From assembly GCF_020520425.1 (NCBI RefSeq), contig NC_079488.1, forward strand, positions 8,347,747 through 8,411,746: 64,000 bases of DNA, given 5' to 3'. Positions 1 through 11,533 of this stretch are shown one piece after another (positions within the stretch are counted from its first letter, which is position 1; every line of letters starts with the position of its first letter). The stretch comes from Spinacia oleracea. Its lineage: Eukaryota > Streptophyta > Magnoliopsida > Caryophyllales > Amaranthaceae. The position numbers and the translations under genes are program-made. The notes beneath the pieces were generated by a model. That model had not been told where the DNA came from. It ran no database searches and saw only the letters and a program-made list of their open reading frames with translations.

Positions 1-1300
1 GTCGGAAAATGTGTTGTGCGTCCTCACAAACATCTATGCATAAATCGCAAGAAGTATTTAAAGTTATACCTCTTCGACCCAAGCCTTTTTTAACTGGAAG
101 ACCGTCATGCATAATTTTTCAGATAAACAACTTCCACTTTGGCAGGATTTTTAGAGCCCAAAGTTACTTGAAAAAAGGAACAAACCTATTTTGACCAAGA
201 CCAGTGTGAGAATTATTGTTAATTTCAGCCTCTCGTAAAAAAGCGTAACCAGATTTCGTTGTGAAGTATCCAGTTTTGTATTTAGTCCAATATAACTGAT
301 CCACTGCTGATCCTGCTGGAAGCTCCAGAGACAAAATATCATTTGCATCCAAATTATCAAAGCTGTTTCTAACAAGTCCCGCATCCCAGCTTCGATGACT
401 TGACTTAATAAAATGACTTACCTTCCAAGATTTTGCATCTGTAAGACGAATATGAGAAGCAAAAATAGGCACCCTTCCATTGACCCACTTATCTCTTCCT
501 GCTTTGATAATTTCCCCATTTCCCACCTTCCAAGAACAACCTCGAAGTAAAACATTCTCAGCTCTACGAAGGCCACGCATTCCCCACGAGGTACGACCAA
601 GAAGACAATTTGGTTTTCCCGTAGCTAAGGCAAAATCCCTTTTGCAAGAATACATTCTTGAAATTAGTAACTGTGGATTTTGATGCATTCTCCACACTTG
701 TTTCATCAGAAAAGCAGAATTAAGTGTGGATAATTTACGAATACCTAAACCTCCCATCCCACGAGGCAAATGTAAAGTATCCCTGCGAACCCAGTGCATT
801 CCTTTATTTCCTTGTTTAGCCCAGAAAAAGATCTCAATCATAGAATCAATTTTATTTGAAATTGATATTGGGATTTCCAAGCTCATCAGAACATGAGACA
901 CCGTTGCCACGATGACAGTATTGATCAGAACTAACTTCTGTGGTTCAGATAACAACACCCCATTCCATGAGGTGATTAAGTCAGCAACCTTATCTATCAA
1001 GTAATTGAAATGAAGACGTTTTGAAACCATACAATCAACATGTACACCCAAATGCTGTCCAAACTGAGCCACTTTTGGCATCTTTAAAATTGACTTGTAA
1101 ATTTGCTGATGTGAAAGAGAGGTATTAGGACTAAACTTGATAAAAGATTTTGCAAGATTAAGTTGTTGACCTGAAATTCGACAATATCGATCTAGAATAC
1201 CCCCAACATTTGTACATGATATTTCCGTTGCTCGGAAAAAAATCATTGCATCGGAGCTGCTTTTTGTTGGTGTGTGGCTGTGTGCTCTCAAAAGTATCAC
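1..1300 (-). pseudogene. LINE (non-LTR retrotransposon) reverse transcriptase 3' part, broken
   Basis: The long open frame at 164-1300 reads as the C-terminal half of a plant LINE ORF2. It opens just after the F-A-D-D catalytic box, of which only D-A-M-I-F-F remains, and then shows thumb and connection segments such as W-N-G-V-L-L-S and F-F-W-A-K-Q-G. Below position 164 another frame continues with L-K-I-L-P-K-W-K and H-D-G-L-P-V-K-K-G, then a zinc-binding zf-RVT motif, C-D-L-C with E-D-A-Q-H-I-F, which runs off the left edge. A frameshift near 160-180 and an in-frame TGA where the family has Trp (near 125) show it is dead. The 5' part of the polymerase is missing, as usual for truncated LINE copies. 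A Helitron begins 11 bases beyond its truncated end. Confidence 0.85.
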
Positions 1301-1311
1301 TCTGCCGAAAA

Positions 1312-2067
1312 TCTAATATACATATATAAAGGAGGCATATTTGCTGAAAGATTAGAGCGTCACCTAGGATTACTAATGGTTTCGGCCAATGAAAAATAAG
1401 ATTTCTAATTTCTTTTTGAATTCAAAAAATCAAGTGACACGTAGATAATTAATAGGTGTCACGTAGATATTTTAATTGATTAATTACTAATATATACAAC
1501 TCCATCGAAAATCAAACACTCTAATAATTAAAAACTAATCGATTTCCAGGTAGATAATTAATTAGGCGCCACGTAGATATTTTAATTAATTAAAATTAAT
1601 TACTAATATATACAACTCCGTCTAAAATCAAACACTCTAATAATTAAAAAATAAATTTAAAATAAAATTCATCCAAAATAAAACAATAATCTAAAATAAA
1701 ATAAATAAAATTCAATTTAAAATCAAACATTAATCCAATATTAGAGCGTCACGTAGAAAAAACTAATGGTTTCGGCCAATGAAAAATAAGATTTCAAAAT
1801 TAATTTTAAATTAAAAAAGTCGAGTGCCACGTAAAGAAATGATTAGTGTCACGTAGATATTTTTTATTAATTGATTATTAATATTACGCATATACAATTT
1901 CATCCAAAAACAAACACTCTTATAATAAATAAATAAAATCTAAAATGAAATTCAAAGCAAAATTAAAAACTAATCTAATCTGATATATAAAAGTGGTATA
2001 TACACAGGAATTTTATTTAAACATAACAATTTAATAGAATCCGTGCATCGCACGGGCTAAAATCTAG
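1312..2067 (+). mobile_element. Non-autonomous Helitron, family H1, copy 1
   Basis: It starts with TC in the motif TCTAATATACATATATAAAG. It ends with a GC-rich hairpin (CCGTGCATCGCACGGG) about ten bases before the terminal CTAG. It lies between A (1311) and T (2068), the usual Helitron insertion site, with no target duplication. The interior is AT-rich and carries repeated CACGTAGATATTTTAAT-like segments. There is no Rep/helicase coding. Three relatives lie at 42.6-44.4 kb. Confidence 0.85.
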
Positions 2068-2551
2068 TTAAAGTAAAAATAAAAATAATTTCAAGATCGA
2101 AGAATTCAATTAGGACTGAACTATGGATTTAGAGTATTCTACAAGACTACATTATGGATTTAGAGTTTGTGTTCAATGAAGATATTAACACCAATAAAAT
2201 TTGTTACTAGTCGTGGGTCATGGGCCGGCCTGGGCTGTAATTGCTTTTTGGAAAAAGCACGACAAGTCACGATACAACTCGATTCGATCCGACCTAACAC
2301 TACAAATCACACTAAATTTGGTAAAATTAAGCTTAGGCATGACGAACCGGCCAAACACGAGGGCCCGTGGACATGAGCCTTATCTTGAAATTTCCGGCCC
2401 AGTTCGATACAGAGTTGGCTTGTGGGTTCAGGCCTATTCAGCCCACGATCCGAAGCCCGACTACATCCATCTATGGGCACGTACGCCAACACATCAGCTG
2501 TGATTACATAGCATCAGAGAGAAAGAAAACTCCACTTTTAGAAATAGAATA
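2068..2551. other. Intergenic, no gene seen
   Basis: Short frames here are not coding. The stretch 2215-2470 is rich in GGCCC/GGGCC words like those of the neighbouring MITE and may be a decayed relative. A direct repeat of ATGGATTTAGAGT occurs near 2122 and 2153. Confidence 0.4.
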
Positions 2552-2969
2552 GACCTGATCAAGACATGCCCGGCCCGTCGACCCAACCGAAATTTTTGCG
2601 GGTTTGGGCAAAATTTTCCTGTCAGGCCCGAAAATTTTATTTTTTTGGGCGGGTTTGGGAAACACAAAACTACACTTTTTAGTTATAAATTTGACCCGAC
2701 CCGAATGGCCCAAAAAGCCCGGTATTTTAAGCCCGAAAATAGCGGGTTTGGACATAAATTTTTGGCCCGAAATTTGGCCCAGCCCGACATAATGGGCTGA
2801 TATTTTATACCTAGGCCAGCCCGAACTCGGCCCGTCCAGAAAGCCCGGTATTTTAGACCCGAAATAGCGGGTTTGGGCACAAATTTTTGACCCGAATTTT
2901 GGCCCGACCCGACATAATAGGCTGATTTTTTATGCCTAAGCCTGGCTCGGCCCGCTATTTGATCAGGTC
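2552..2969. mobile_element. MITE with GACCTGATCAA terminal inverted repeats
   Basis: The ends GACCTGATCAA and TTGATCAGGTC are exact inverted repeats, flanked by TA on both sides. The interior consists of repeated GCCCGA / CGGGCC words and an AAATAGCGGGTTTGG motif present more than once. A related copy lies at 34192-34513 and a disrupted one appears to surround 20851-22524. The superfamily is not certain from the ends alone. Confidence 0.65.
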
Positions 2970-3175
2970 TAAAATAAAACAAAGGCATTATTTAAGAACT
3001 TCCCATAAGCAGTATACATCAGGGCCTCAGGCTTTGAAATTACAGAAGTTTATTCTAAAACAAAAGGTAGAATAATCGTGTAATGAAGTGTATTTTACGT
3101 ACTCTTTAATGTATGATAGAAAGAGCTTATATATAAGCTTCATAGCCCAGTAACCTCACCAAAAACATCTATTAT

Positions 3176-3991
3176 CTATTACTATATATTAAAAGAGACA
3201 CCAGGAATGACACGTGTCAATTCCTGGTGCGATTTTTTCCCGCCAAAAACCACTTTCCCAAAAAAAGTGTTTCTATTTTATTTTAGGAATTTTTCATATT
3301 TACCACCTTTTAAGTTTCATGTTTTTGTATTTACCACCTTATAAAATGTTATTTCATATTTACCACCTTAATTTTATGAAAAGTTTCGTATTCACCACCT
3401 TTTAACGAATTTCATCAGATTTTTCATCCATGTGAACTCCACTTAACCAACTTCTTTAACTTTTCTCATCTTTTAGTGGGTTTTCAATTGAAGAAGTTAG
3501 TTAAACAAGGTTCACATGGGCCGAAAATTTGATGAAAACTGCTAAGAGGTGGTGAATTTAAAATATTTCATAAGATTAAGGTGGTAAATATGAAATAACA
3601 TTTTATAAGGTGGTAAATACAAAAACATGAAATTTAAAAGGTGGTAAATATCAAAATATCCTTTATTTTATTCTCTACCTTTATTTATAAACTATTTATG
3701 TATGGAAACAAAATTTAGTTTATAAATTATGGCAATAATAGATACGACGTAATAATAATTATTCTACATTTGTAACATTTTAGTCAAATCGTTGTATTAA
3801 TAATGGAAAATATATAACTCAATATTTTGATAAAATTACCATATTAGCATTTTAAATATGCACATTAAATGAATAAATTTAAACGAGTATATGTTAAAAA
3901 TGTTATAACTATGCAATAGTTTGGAAGATAATCAGTTAATATTTTGTGGAAAAAATTATCAAAATCCGTGCGTGCACGGGATCTAATCTAG
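3176..3991 (+). mobile_element. Helitron, family H2, copy 1
   Basis: The 5' end TCTATTACTATATATTAAAA is followed by GAGACACC and a short palindromic CACCAGGAAT...ATTCCTGGTG. The 3' end is the hairpin CCGTGCGTGCACGG followed by CTAG at 3988-3991. It lies between A and T. An alternative TC start lies 7 bases upstream (3169). The 5' end matches the Helitron at 27744. A MULE-type MITE is inserted inside (3286-3661). Confidence 0.8.
3286..3661. mobile_element. Foldback MITE with 9-bp target duplication (MULE type)
   Basis: The two arms are long inverted repeats built around TATTTACCACCTT and AAGGTGGTAAATA, meeting near 3475. The element is flanked by the direct repeat TTTATTTTA at 3277-3285 and 3662-3670. 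A 9-bp duplication is typical of Mutator-like elements. It sits inside Helitron H2 copy 1 and is therefore younger than it. Confidence 0.75.
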
Positions 3992-4074
3992 TTCAAATCT
4001 AAACCAGACATTATATAGAAACAACAAATAGTCTGCATATGATGAGTTGTGATCTACTTCAACAAACATACATA

Positions 4075-4165
4075 CTCCCTCAGTCTCATTTTACTTGTCC
4101 CATTTTGACTAAAAAGCTCTCACAAAATCTGATCAAATGGGGCAAGTAAAATGAGAAGGACGGAG
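4075..4165. mobile_element. Stowaway-type MITE, NLR 3'-flank copy 1
   Basis: 91-bp near-perfect inverted repeat with CTCCCTC.GTC ends. Interior arms read TCATTTTACTTGTCCCATTT and its complement. TA precedes the left end; the right flank reads CA, so the duplication is mutated there. Confidence 0.8.
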
Positions 4166-4691
4166 CATCATAAATGATAGCCCTTAGCTTCTAGTTTGTC
4201 CAGTAATACATTAACAATTATAAAACGATAAGCCATACGTAGTAAGTAGTATACAATCAACACCCTTATACCACCTACCGTTATCAAGCAAAATATTTAC
4301 GAAATTGCCATTCTATTGGAAAATGTTTTCAATCACTAAGATGAACTGGGAATTTCTCCAAACAGTCTGCATATGAGTTATGATCTGCTATAATAATAAT
4401 TTTGTCACCTGTGATTACATAGCATCAGTAAGAACGAAGGGTTGCTAATCGCCTCCACATCATTTGCTGAAGTGATGAATTACATTGGACATATATACAC
4501 ACACAAAACACAAAAGAAGGTCATCTGGTTTTATTTTTCAGTGGGTACATAGATATCGCCTTGGCTAGCTGCAGAGTTGGAACATAATCAGCAAGCCGAT
4601 CAGTAGTCTGAGCAATCAGCACATCCGCGCATAGCGGCATTCTAAGACGGTCAAAGCCTTAGTAAAAATGAAGCATACTTCAACAAACATA

Positions 4692-4782
4692 CTCCCTCAG
4701 TCTCATTTTACATGCCCCATTTTGACTAAAAAGCTCTCACAAAATCTGGTCAATTGCGACAAGTAAAATGAGACGGAAGGAG
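4692..4782. mobile_element. Stowaway-type MITE, NLR 3'-flank copy 2
   Basis: 91-bp inverted repeat with CTCCCTCAGTCTC and AGACGGAAGGAG ends, flanked by TA. Same length and sequence family as the copies at 4075 and 4897. Confidence 0.8.
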
Positions 4783-4896
4783 TATCATAAATGATAGCCC
4801 ATAGCTTCTAGTCTGAGCAATCAGCACATCCGCACATAGCGGCATTCTAAGAAGGCCAAAGCCTTAGTAAAAATGAAGCATACTTCAACAGACATA

Positions 4897-4987
4897 CTCC
4901 GTAGGTATCATTTTACTTGCCCTATTTCGACCAAAAAGCTCTCACAAAATTTGGTCAAATAGGGCAAGTAAAATGAGACGGACGGAG
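4897..4987. mobile_element. Stowaway-type MITE, NLR 3'-flank copy 3
   Basis: 91-bp inverted repeat with CTCCGTAGGTATC and GAGACGGACGGAG ends, flanked by TA. It ends about 20 bases from the NLR stop codon and so probably lies in the 3' UTR. Confidence 0.8.
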
Positions 4988-5005
4988 TATCATAAACAAT
5001 AGCCC

Positions 5006-8000
5006 TTAGCTAATGTAAACATTAGGGATATGGCGAAGTTTGGGCCAGTCCTCCCCATCTATTTGGTGGCATCTTTTCTTGAGGTCATTGCTAGCTTGTG
5101 TTATTTCCAGTATAGTTAAGGAGGTGAGATGACGCATTGCTTCTGGTAGTGATTTCAGGCTACAACATTCACCAATATGCATTGATTTCAGACCTGTTAG
5201 AGACTTGATCCATTCAGGAAGAGCCTTCAAGTTAGGGCACCCTACAATTTGGAGGGATCGGAGAGTTGTTATGTAGCCAACACATTCTCCAAGTTCCTTC
5301 AAGTTGTAACAGTATCTAATTTCAAGAGATTCAAGGGAAGACAAGTGAATAAACCTCCATGGGAGAGTTTCAAGCTTTCCAAGACCATCTAATATCAAGG
5401 AAGACAGGTTTTCAAGAGTAATATGTCGCGCCCCCAAACAATCCAGTTGACCTAAATCCAAGTTATCACAATTCTCAATTGAGAGGGATTGTAGGTTGAA
5501 TAGATGCTCTATTCCACTTCCTGATAGAGTCTTCAACTCCTTGCATGAATTCAAAGTTAAGTCTCGAATTGAAGATTCACACATTTCAAAACCCTTAGAG
5601 ACTGTCCCCATAATTTCTACTTGAACAAAATGTTCTATGTGGATATCAACAGCTCCTCCAACAAAATCCTCAAAAAGAGAGTTAAATATCCTTGGATTGT
5701 CTATGTTGAGATACTCTAAACATAAACTGGAATCTTTTGTGACTTGACTTGGATGTAAGTGTACGCCTCCCTTCATACAAAAAGTGAGTGCATCATTGAC
5801 ACCATAAAGTTGAAGATCTTTTACATGTGGACATGGAGGAAAGTATGTCATTCTCTTGCAACGTCCAATTATTAATTCGTGGAGACGAGGAAATGACAAG
5901 AGATGGATCACATCTTGTTCCACCACGACACCACCACTGTCATTGACCAAACAACCACCACCACCACCACCTGTTTCCATCTCCGCCCATCTTAACCCTC
6001 TCCACCACCCCTTCAACTGCTGCATCCTGAAAAGAGTCAGCTTCTCAAGAGACGGGAAGAATGTCGTAGCCCTTGATGTTGAACCAGAATCAGGTGCAGC
6101 AATACTGTCCATGTACTCGACCTTGGGGAGTTTCAAAAGTTCAAGATATTTCAGATGACAAAGTTGGCTTAGTGATGGAAGATGACGCAGCTCGTATAAA
6201 TATGACAACTTGATACTTACAAGCCATGGAAGAGAATTCGCCATCCAACTTGGCAATTTTACCCCTTCATATCCCTCTATAAAAATCTTGCTAAGGTTGT
6301 GGTTAGGGTGCAATCCCTCCAACAATGTCTCATGAACATCACTTTGATCAGAGAAACCACCACAACAACTTATTTCTAAAGCCTTCAAATGGGTATTCTT
6401 TAATATATTATTACAGGCTGATCTTTCTGTAACAATTGGCCTATTATTGTTGTATGAAAATTCTCCCACTTCAATGCAAAGATCACCTTTGAGATTTACT
6501 AGATCTTTCAAGTCTATGAGCTCGCCTTTTTTACCTCGGTTTGAATCATCCCCTCCCATAACAAACTTTGTCAGCGTGTGAAGAAATTTCAAATTACCCA
6601 TCCCTGCTGGCATATGAGTCAAACTGTAACATCCATCCAAATCCAGCATCCTAAGATTTACTAGTTTGCTCATATCCTCTGGTAACTGTTTTAGCTTCCG
6701 ACAATAATTTAGTTTCAATATATATAGATTATGAAGCTTGGTAACTGAAGAAGGGAGCATCTCCATATTTTCGTTGAAAGAGAGATCAAGATACCTCAAA
6801 TGTAAGAGCTTACCTAGTGTATTTGGTAAAGTTTCAATGGCCAAATCATGCAAGTCAAATACCCTTAAACGTCTACAATTCGAAATTATTGCACCCACAT
6901 CACCAGCAGAGTTTTTATACAATTGTAAAAAGGTGCGCAATGTAACAACACTCGGGCTATAACTTGGACTGAACAAGTTATTGGAGGAAAATGCATTTGT
7001 TGTTGTTGACAGATGACGAATTGTCCATCCGAAATGGTCTGTAATATTAGATGTCAATATTAAGGACTCCTTTCCTGCAACCTCTAGAGCAAGGTCATGT
7101 ATGAGATCATGCATTTTGAATGAAATGACTTCACCACATTCGTCAAGTTGTACGTCATGGAAAAAGCATCTTTGCAAGAGAATTTTGAAATGTTCTTCAC
7201 CAACATCTTCCATGCTTTTAATTTGACCTTGATGACATGGAACAAGATAACCTAGTGACAACCATAGATTAACTACTAAATCCCTTTTCATGACATAACC
7301 TTTAGGGAAAAGTGAGCAAAAGCTAAAACAACTCTTTAACTCAGGAGTAAGTTGATTATAGCTAAAAATCAATGTTTTTGACATTACGCTATTTTCATCA
7401 TCTTGCCTTATTTCTCCCAAATCAATATTTTTTAACCATATCCACTTTCTTTTATCCTGACCATACAATAAGCCACCTATAACCCTTATAAAGAGAGGAG
7501 CATTAACACATTTATTTATAATCTCTTTGCCTATATCAACAAGATCAGGATCTTCTTGCTCTTGCTCTTGCCCTTGTTTAAATGCTATTCTCTTAAACAA
7601 ATCCCAAGAATTCTCTTCTGATAAACCTTGTAACTTATGGATGATACCGTCTCCTATTACGTTTGCAATCTCCAAGGAGCGACTAGTTACCAACACCTTA
7701 CTTCCCTTTTGACATAGTCTCAAGAACTCCCTCAACTCTGCCCATATTTTACAGTCATGACTCCGTACATCATCTAGAACAAGCAAGTGCCTTTTCCTTT
7801 GTACAGGACTACGACCTATGTTCGGCTTCTCAAGGAATTCTTTCAGTCCAAACCCAAACCCAAACCCAAACCCATCAGATACATTGACCCAACTCATCCA
7901 GAATCCAAATACCTCTTTAATCCTATCATCGTTATAGACAATTTGGGCAACCCTCCCATTCCCACAATAGTGACAAAAGAAATGTTGTTTGACAGTAACG

Positions 8001-8511
8001 TACCTACAATAATCTCCTTGTCTGCCTCTCTCCCAATGATACTCTTTTCATATACAAATGAACATGTTTCTTCCTCTCTTCTGTTCACATGTTCATACAT
8101 GTCAATACTATTCCCAGATTCTAATACCTCCCTAAGCTTCTTAATCTCTCGAGACATATTTAAAGCAGAGACCAGTTGGTTCTTAAGGGAGAAGTAACGT
8201 CGTACCTTTTTGGAGATCTTACCACCAGGCATTCCTTTGAGTTGTTGTGCAATGGTGGTGAACTCGTCGAACAAATCATCTGCATCATAAACAGCATCTT
8301 TGAGCTTGTCAACCCAGTCGTCAACAATGCCTTCTTGATTAGTGAGTTGACTCAGTTCCTGGTGCTTAAACTCTGCATCAAGGAGGATGGCTTTGATGGA
8401 GGTGACTGAGTGCCACAACTCCTCAAGTCGGGACACATACCCAAAAATTGAGCATAGCTCTCTCAGTTCCTTGTTTTGTAGTGCTGCAAACAAAGTATTA
8501 AAAGTGGCCAT
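5006..8511 (-). pseudogene. CC-NB-ARC-LRR (NLR) resistance gene, frameshifted at the P-loop
   Basis: Two overlapping frames make one gene of the CNL (RGA-like) class. The first (8511-7894, 205 aa) starts MATFNTLFAALQ and carries the Rx-N coiled coil with W-V-D-K-L-K-D-A-V-Y-D-A-D-D-L, an EDVID-like segment. It then reaches I-V-G-M-G-G-L at the start of the P-loop. There the G-K-T-T motif is absent and the frame shifts. The second frame (7897-5006, 963 aa) resumes the family pattern just before its first Met as A-Q-I-V-Y-N-D-D, then L-L-V-L-D-D-V (kinase 2), G-S-K-V-L-V-T-S-R (RNBS-B), N-A-P-L (altered GLPL), the C-F-S-F-C-S-L-F-P block, M-H-D-L-I-H-D-L (MHD) and a long LRR region ending G-E-D-W-P-K-L-R-H-I-P-N. 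The segment between RNBS-A and kinase 2 is also short and holds an F-G repeat. Apart from the shift the frames are clean, so the damage looks recent. A resistance role is inferred from the family only. Confidence 0.9.
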
Positions 8512-8616
8512 TTATAACTGATTTTGTTGAGGTGGGGAACAGAAACAGAAACAGAAACAGGAAAAAAAACAGGGATGACTAGTTTGGATGAATTGTTATG
8601 GATCTTCTTTCTGTTT

Positions 8617-8642
8617 GGGGGTGGGGGTGGGGGTGGGGGTGG
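8617..8642 (+). repeat. G-rich GGGGGT microsatellite upstream of the NLR
   Basis: GGGGGT is repeated about four times, roughly 105-130 bases upstream of the NLR start codon. A GAAACA repeat lies between it and the gene. Both fall in the presumed promoter or 5' UTR. Confidence 0.7.
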
Positions 8643-8793
8643 GAAATACAAGCTTTGATTTTCTCTTTAAATAATTGACAGTTAAGAGTTCAGGCTATTA
8701 TTGATAGAGGAATCAAACATGTATAAAGTATTCAGACTGCAGACCACAATATTCGAATATTTTTAGGAAAAGATCATTAAATATTTATTTATT

Positions 8794-8962
8794 TATTTTT
8801 TTTGGTGTACCATCCGGTTCACCCTTAGGGCTAATCCGGATTCGGGGCGAGTTCTGAGTGGATAGGTTCCATTCCCCTCCCAATTGTTGTTGCGGGGGAT
8901 CGAACACAGGTCCTCCCTACCAAGTTCAGCCTCAATCACCACTGAACCAACAGTCAATTGGT
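8794..8962 (-). mobile_element. tRNA-derived SINE with 18-bp target duplication
   Basis: On the minus strand it carries a Pol III A-box-like TGGTTCAGTGGTGATTGAGG and a B-box-like GTGTTCGATCC, and ends in an A-rich tail (the T run at 8797-8804 on the plus strand). It is flanked by the direct repeat ATTAAATATTTATTTATT at 8776-8793 and 8963-8980. The long target duplication and the boxes together make a SINE far more likely than a tRNA gene. Confidence 0.85.
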
Positions 8963-9264
8963 ATTAAATATTTATTTATTGACGGGAGTGATTTAAACAA
9001 AATATTTAAGTCTAAGTAAGTGTTAGCACGTTTTATTGATCAGGTCAATTGTCTGAAAATGTAAAACTATGATTTAACAATTTGGAAGGACCGACGGACG
9101 AGTTTTTGAGTTATACAATAGCTGACACATCCTCTTCAGAGTTGAGATCAAACAACATATCTTTTTCTTGCAGATTATTTTCCAAATTAGGGATTGCATA
9201 TGCTTTTACACGAGTCAAAAGTCAAAACAACAGAGATGCATCAAATGTGTGAAGTAGAAAAATA

Positions 9265-9343
9265 CTCCCTCTGTCATTAGTTTTGACTTTTGACACTTAT
9301 CAGGGCACATAGATAAGTGTCAAAACTGTTCTGGGACGGAGAG
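9265..9343. mobile_element. Small Stowaway-type MITE
   Basis: Short inverted repeat with CTCCCTCTGTC and GGGACGGAGAG ends. Interior arms contain GACACTTATC and GATAAGTGTC. TA precedes the left end. Confidence 0.65.
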
Positions 9344-11179
9344 AATAATAATCGATCATACCAAATAAGAGATGGGAGGGGAGGAGAAGTACCTATGACA
9401 TGGTGCTGCTTCAGTAATCAGTATTCAAACACAAATGACGCCGGAAGCAAAATGTGAATATGAAATTTACACAAAATAGCTGCAACCTACAATTTTACAC
9501 TCTGGATTAATCTAGTCGATTCTCGGAGCATACAAAATGGTTAAACCAGAGAATTATACAGGTTGGGAACTTTGGGTTGTTTAAAAGGCAATATACTTAT
9601 TATAGAGAACAGGGTTTTACTGAAAACGCAAATTGCATGTATTTACTGTAAAGATTTACATGAGAAAATGACATAGACCAACATCTAGCAAACATTTATC
9701 CCCTCTTCCATTCAGGCTCCGTTTGTTTCAACGGAAAAATTATAAAGAAAAAGAACATACAAGTCCCTCCTTCAATTCAGGCTCCGTTTGTTTGTTTAAA
9801 CGGAAATTCAAATCAGGCTCCGTTTGTGCAGACACGAAAGGGGCATGACAAGACTTACTTCTGCTTGAATTCTGTCCAGGGGCATTGTTTTTTCTGACAT
9901 CAGAGATATTTTCGATCATACTGCAGCTGTTATAACATAAATCATTGATCGCGGTTGAAGACACTGTATGGACATAGGCAGAACTGTGGTCACAACTCAC
10001 AAGCAATAAAACCTAAATTTGCAACCTAGTGCTTTCTCTACTACTAAGCCAACAAGGCCTAGTTCTAATGGCAAGGAGTAATAATCTATGTATTTATATA
10101 TCATCACTCGAACTCCCCACTCAAGGATACGCGCGGAATAACGAATCTAAATCTCATGTGTCACCAATTCGCCATTGCTGTACTTTTCTTCTTCCCTTCA
10201 ATTAAATACTGGGTTCTGTGTTCTTTGCGAAAGAGGGAACAAGTAAAAGATTTGTTGTTGATATATGGGCCTGGGTTATCTGTTTTTTTTTTTTTATTAT
10301 GAAAGCTTTTTTATTTTCGGGTTCTTTTAACTCATTTTTTTTTGTAGTATTTTTTCTTTAAGTCATTGTATAAGGAGTATTTTTTTTATGCGTCGTTTGA
10401 TCCTGATTTCTATTAATTTTGATTTAAATTTTTTTTAGTTGCTACCATGTCGTATCTACTGTAAAATTTGGAAAGTTTTTCCGTTCCTGCCTTGTTCCAT
10501 ATATGTTCTCGATTTCTGCTAATCCTCCGTGCAACTTGGCTTCTAAGATAATTAAAGATATTTATTTTTTCATAATTAATTATGTTAATCAACTTGAAAA
10601 TTGTTTAACAAATTTGGATTGTTTAATCTAATTGTAATTGTACCGAATATTAATTTTTTTAATCACGCATTCATTATTGAACTATACGAGATCGGTAGAC
10701 AATAGTGACCCACCATCCGAAAAATCCTAGATCCGCCACTGCCGGTAGGACACCCCATATATACAAAAGATAAAGAGCCAAAGAGTTAAAGAAGAACACC
10801 GTTACCGTCGGTATTTGGGCCTGGATAGCTACAGTCGGCATTGTGTTGTCGTCATAAGTATCTCGGTTTCTCGCAGGATGGTCCAAGGACCAAAGGGTAA
10901 AGACCCGTACCATCCGTACAGGTCACCCATCTATATATATGGACCCAATTCAATGCCAAAGGTATGTAATCTCACTCAATCATTCTTATAAGCATTTATT
11001 ACACAGCAGAATCTGACTTAGGCATCGGAGGGGTAATTCTCGGATCACCCCGAGGATAGTTAACCATTTCATTGTGCAGGATACAGTCAACATTGAGAAG
11101 CACAGACAGTCTAACCCTAACACTATTCCAAGTACTCAACCAGAACCGTTACCAATATCAAATTAATGGGTACCAATAA
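9344..11179. other. Intergenic, no gene recognised
   Basis: Only short frames without family resemblance occur. A repeated CAGGCTCCGTTTGT word lies at about 9714, 9778 and 9814. The block 10690-10930 resembles degenerate retroelement sequence but cannot be assigned. Confidence 0.4.
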
Positions 11180-11533
11180 GAGCAAGATCAGCCCTAAGTC
11201 TTAAGACTTGGAATGACATCATCAAAATTATTTTAAGACAAGACTTCCATAATTTCACCAATTTATCTCCTTTTGTCTTAACAAAGTCTTAAGTGGAGTC
11301 TTGATTTTTCAAGACTCAATTTAAGACTTGGACACTCACATGGTTGATGTCATCCTAAAAGTGGGTGATGTCATGTACATGTATTGAGAAATCTTAATTG
11401 AGTCTTAGGGGTGAAGAGAAAAATTTAGTTGAATTTTAGCAAGTCTTAACACATAAAAAATTATTAAAAGTTAGTAGAAAGCTGATGTGACATCTGAAGT
11501 AAGTCTTAAGATAAGACAGGGCGGAACATGCTC
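11180..11533. mobile_element. Tourist-like MITE with TAA target duplication
   Basis: The ends GAGCAAGATCAGCCCTAAG and CAGGGCGGAACATGCTC are imperfect inverted repeats. The interior is rich in TTAAGACTTGG / AAGTCTTAA words, giving a foldable element. TAA lies directly outside both ends (11177-11179 and 11534-11536), as expected for PIF/Harbinger elements. Confidence 0.75.

Larger units (their letters stand above)
4609..5005. repeat. Tandemly duplicated NLR 3' flank
   Basis: A segment beginning GTCTGAGCAATCAGCACATC and ending in a Stowaway MITE plus CATAAATGATAGCCC occurs at about 4609-4812 and again at about 4812-5005, offset about 205 bp. A shorter relative (ACTTCAACAAACATA plus MITE plus ATCATAAATGATAGCCC) lies at about 4055-4190. 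The MITE was evidently copied along with the flank. Confidence 0.75.

Noticed and set aside
2201..2988. Frames of 69-101 codons around the GCCCGA-rich MITE
   Set aside because: Repeat-driven and not conserved; they overlap on both strands.
8794..8962. tRNA gene, because of A- and B-box-like sequences
   Set aside because: No cloverleaf can be formed, and the 18-bp target duplication and tail identify a SINE.
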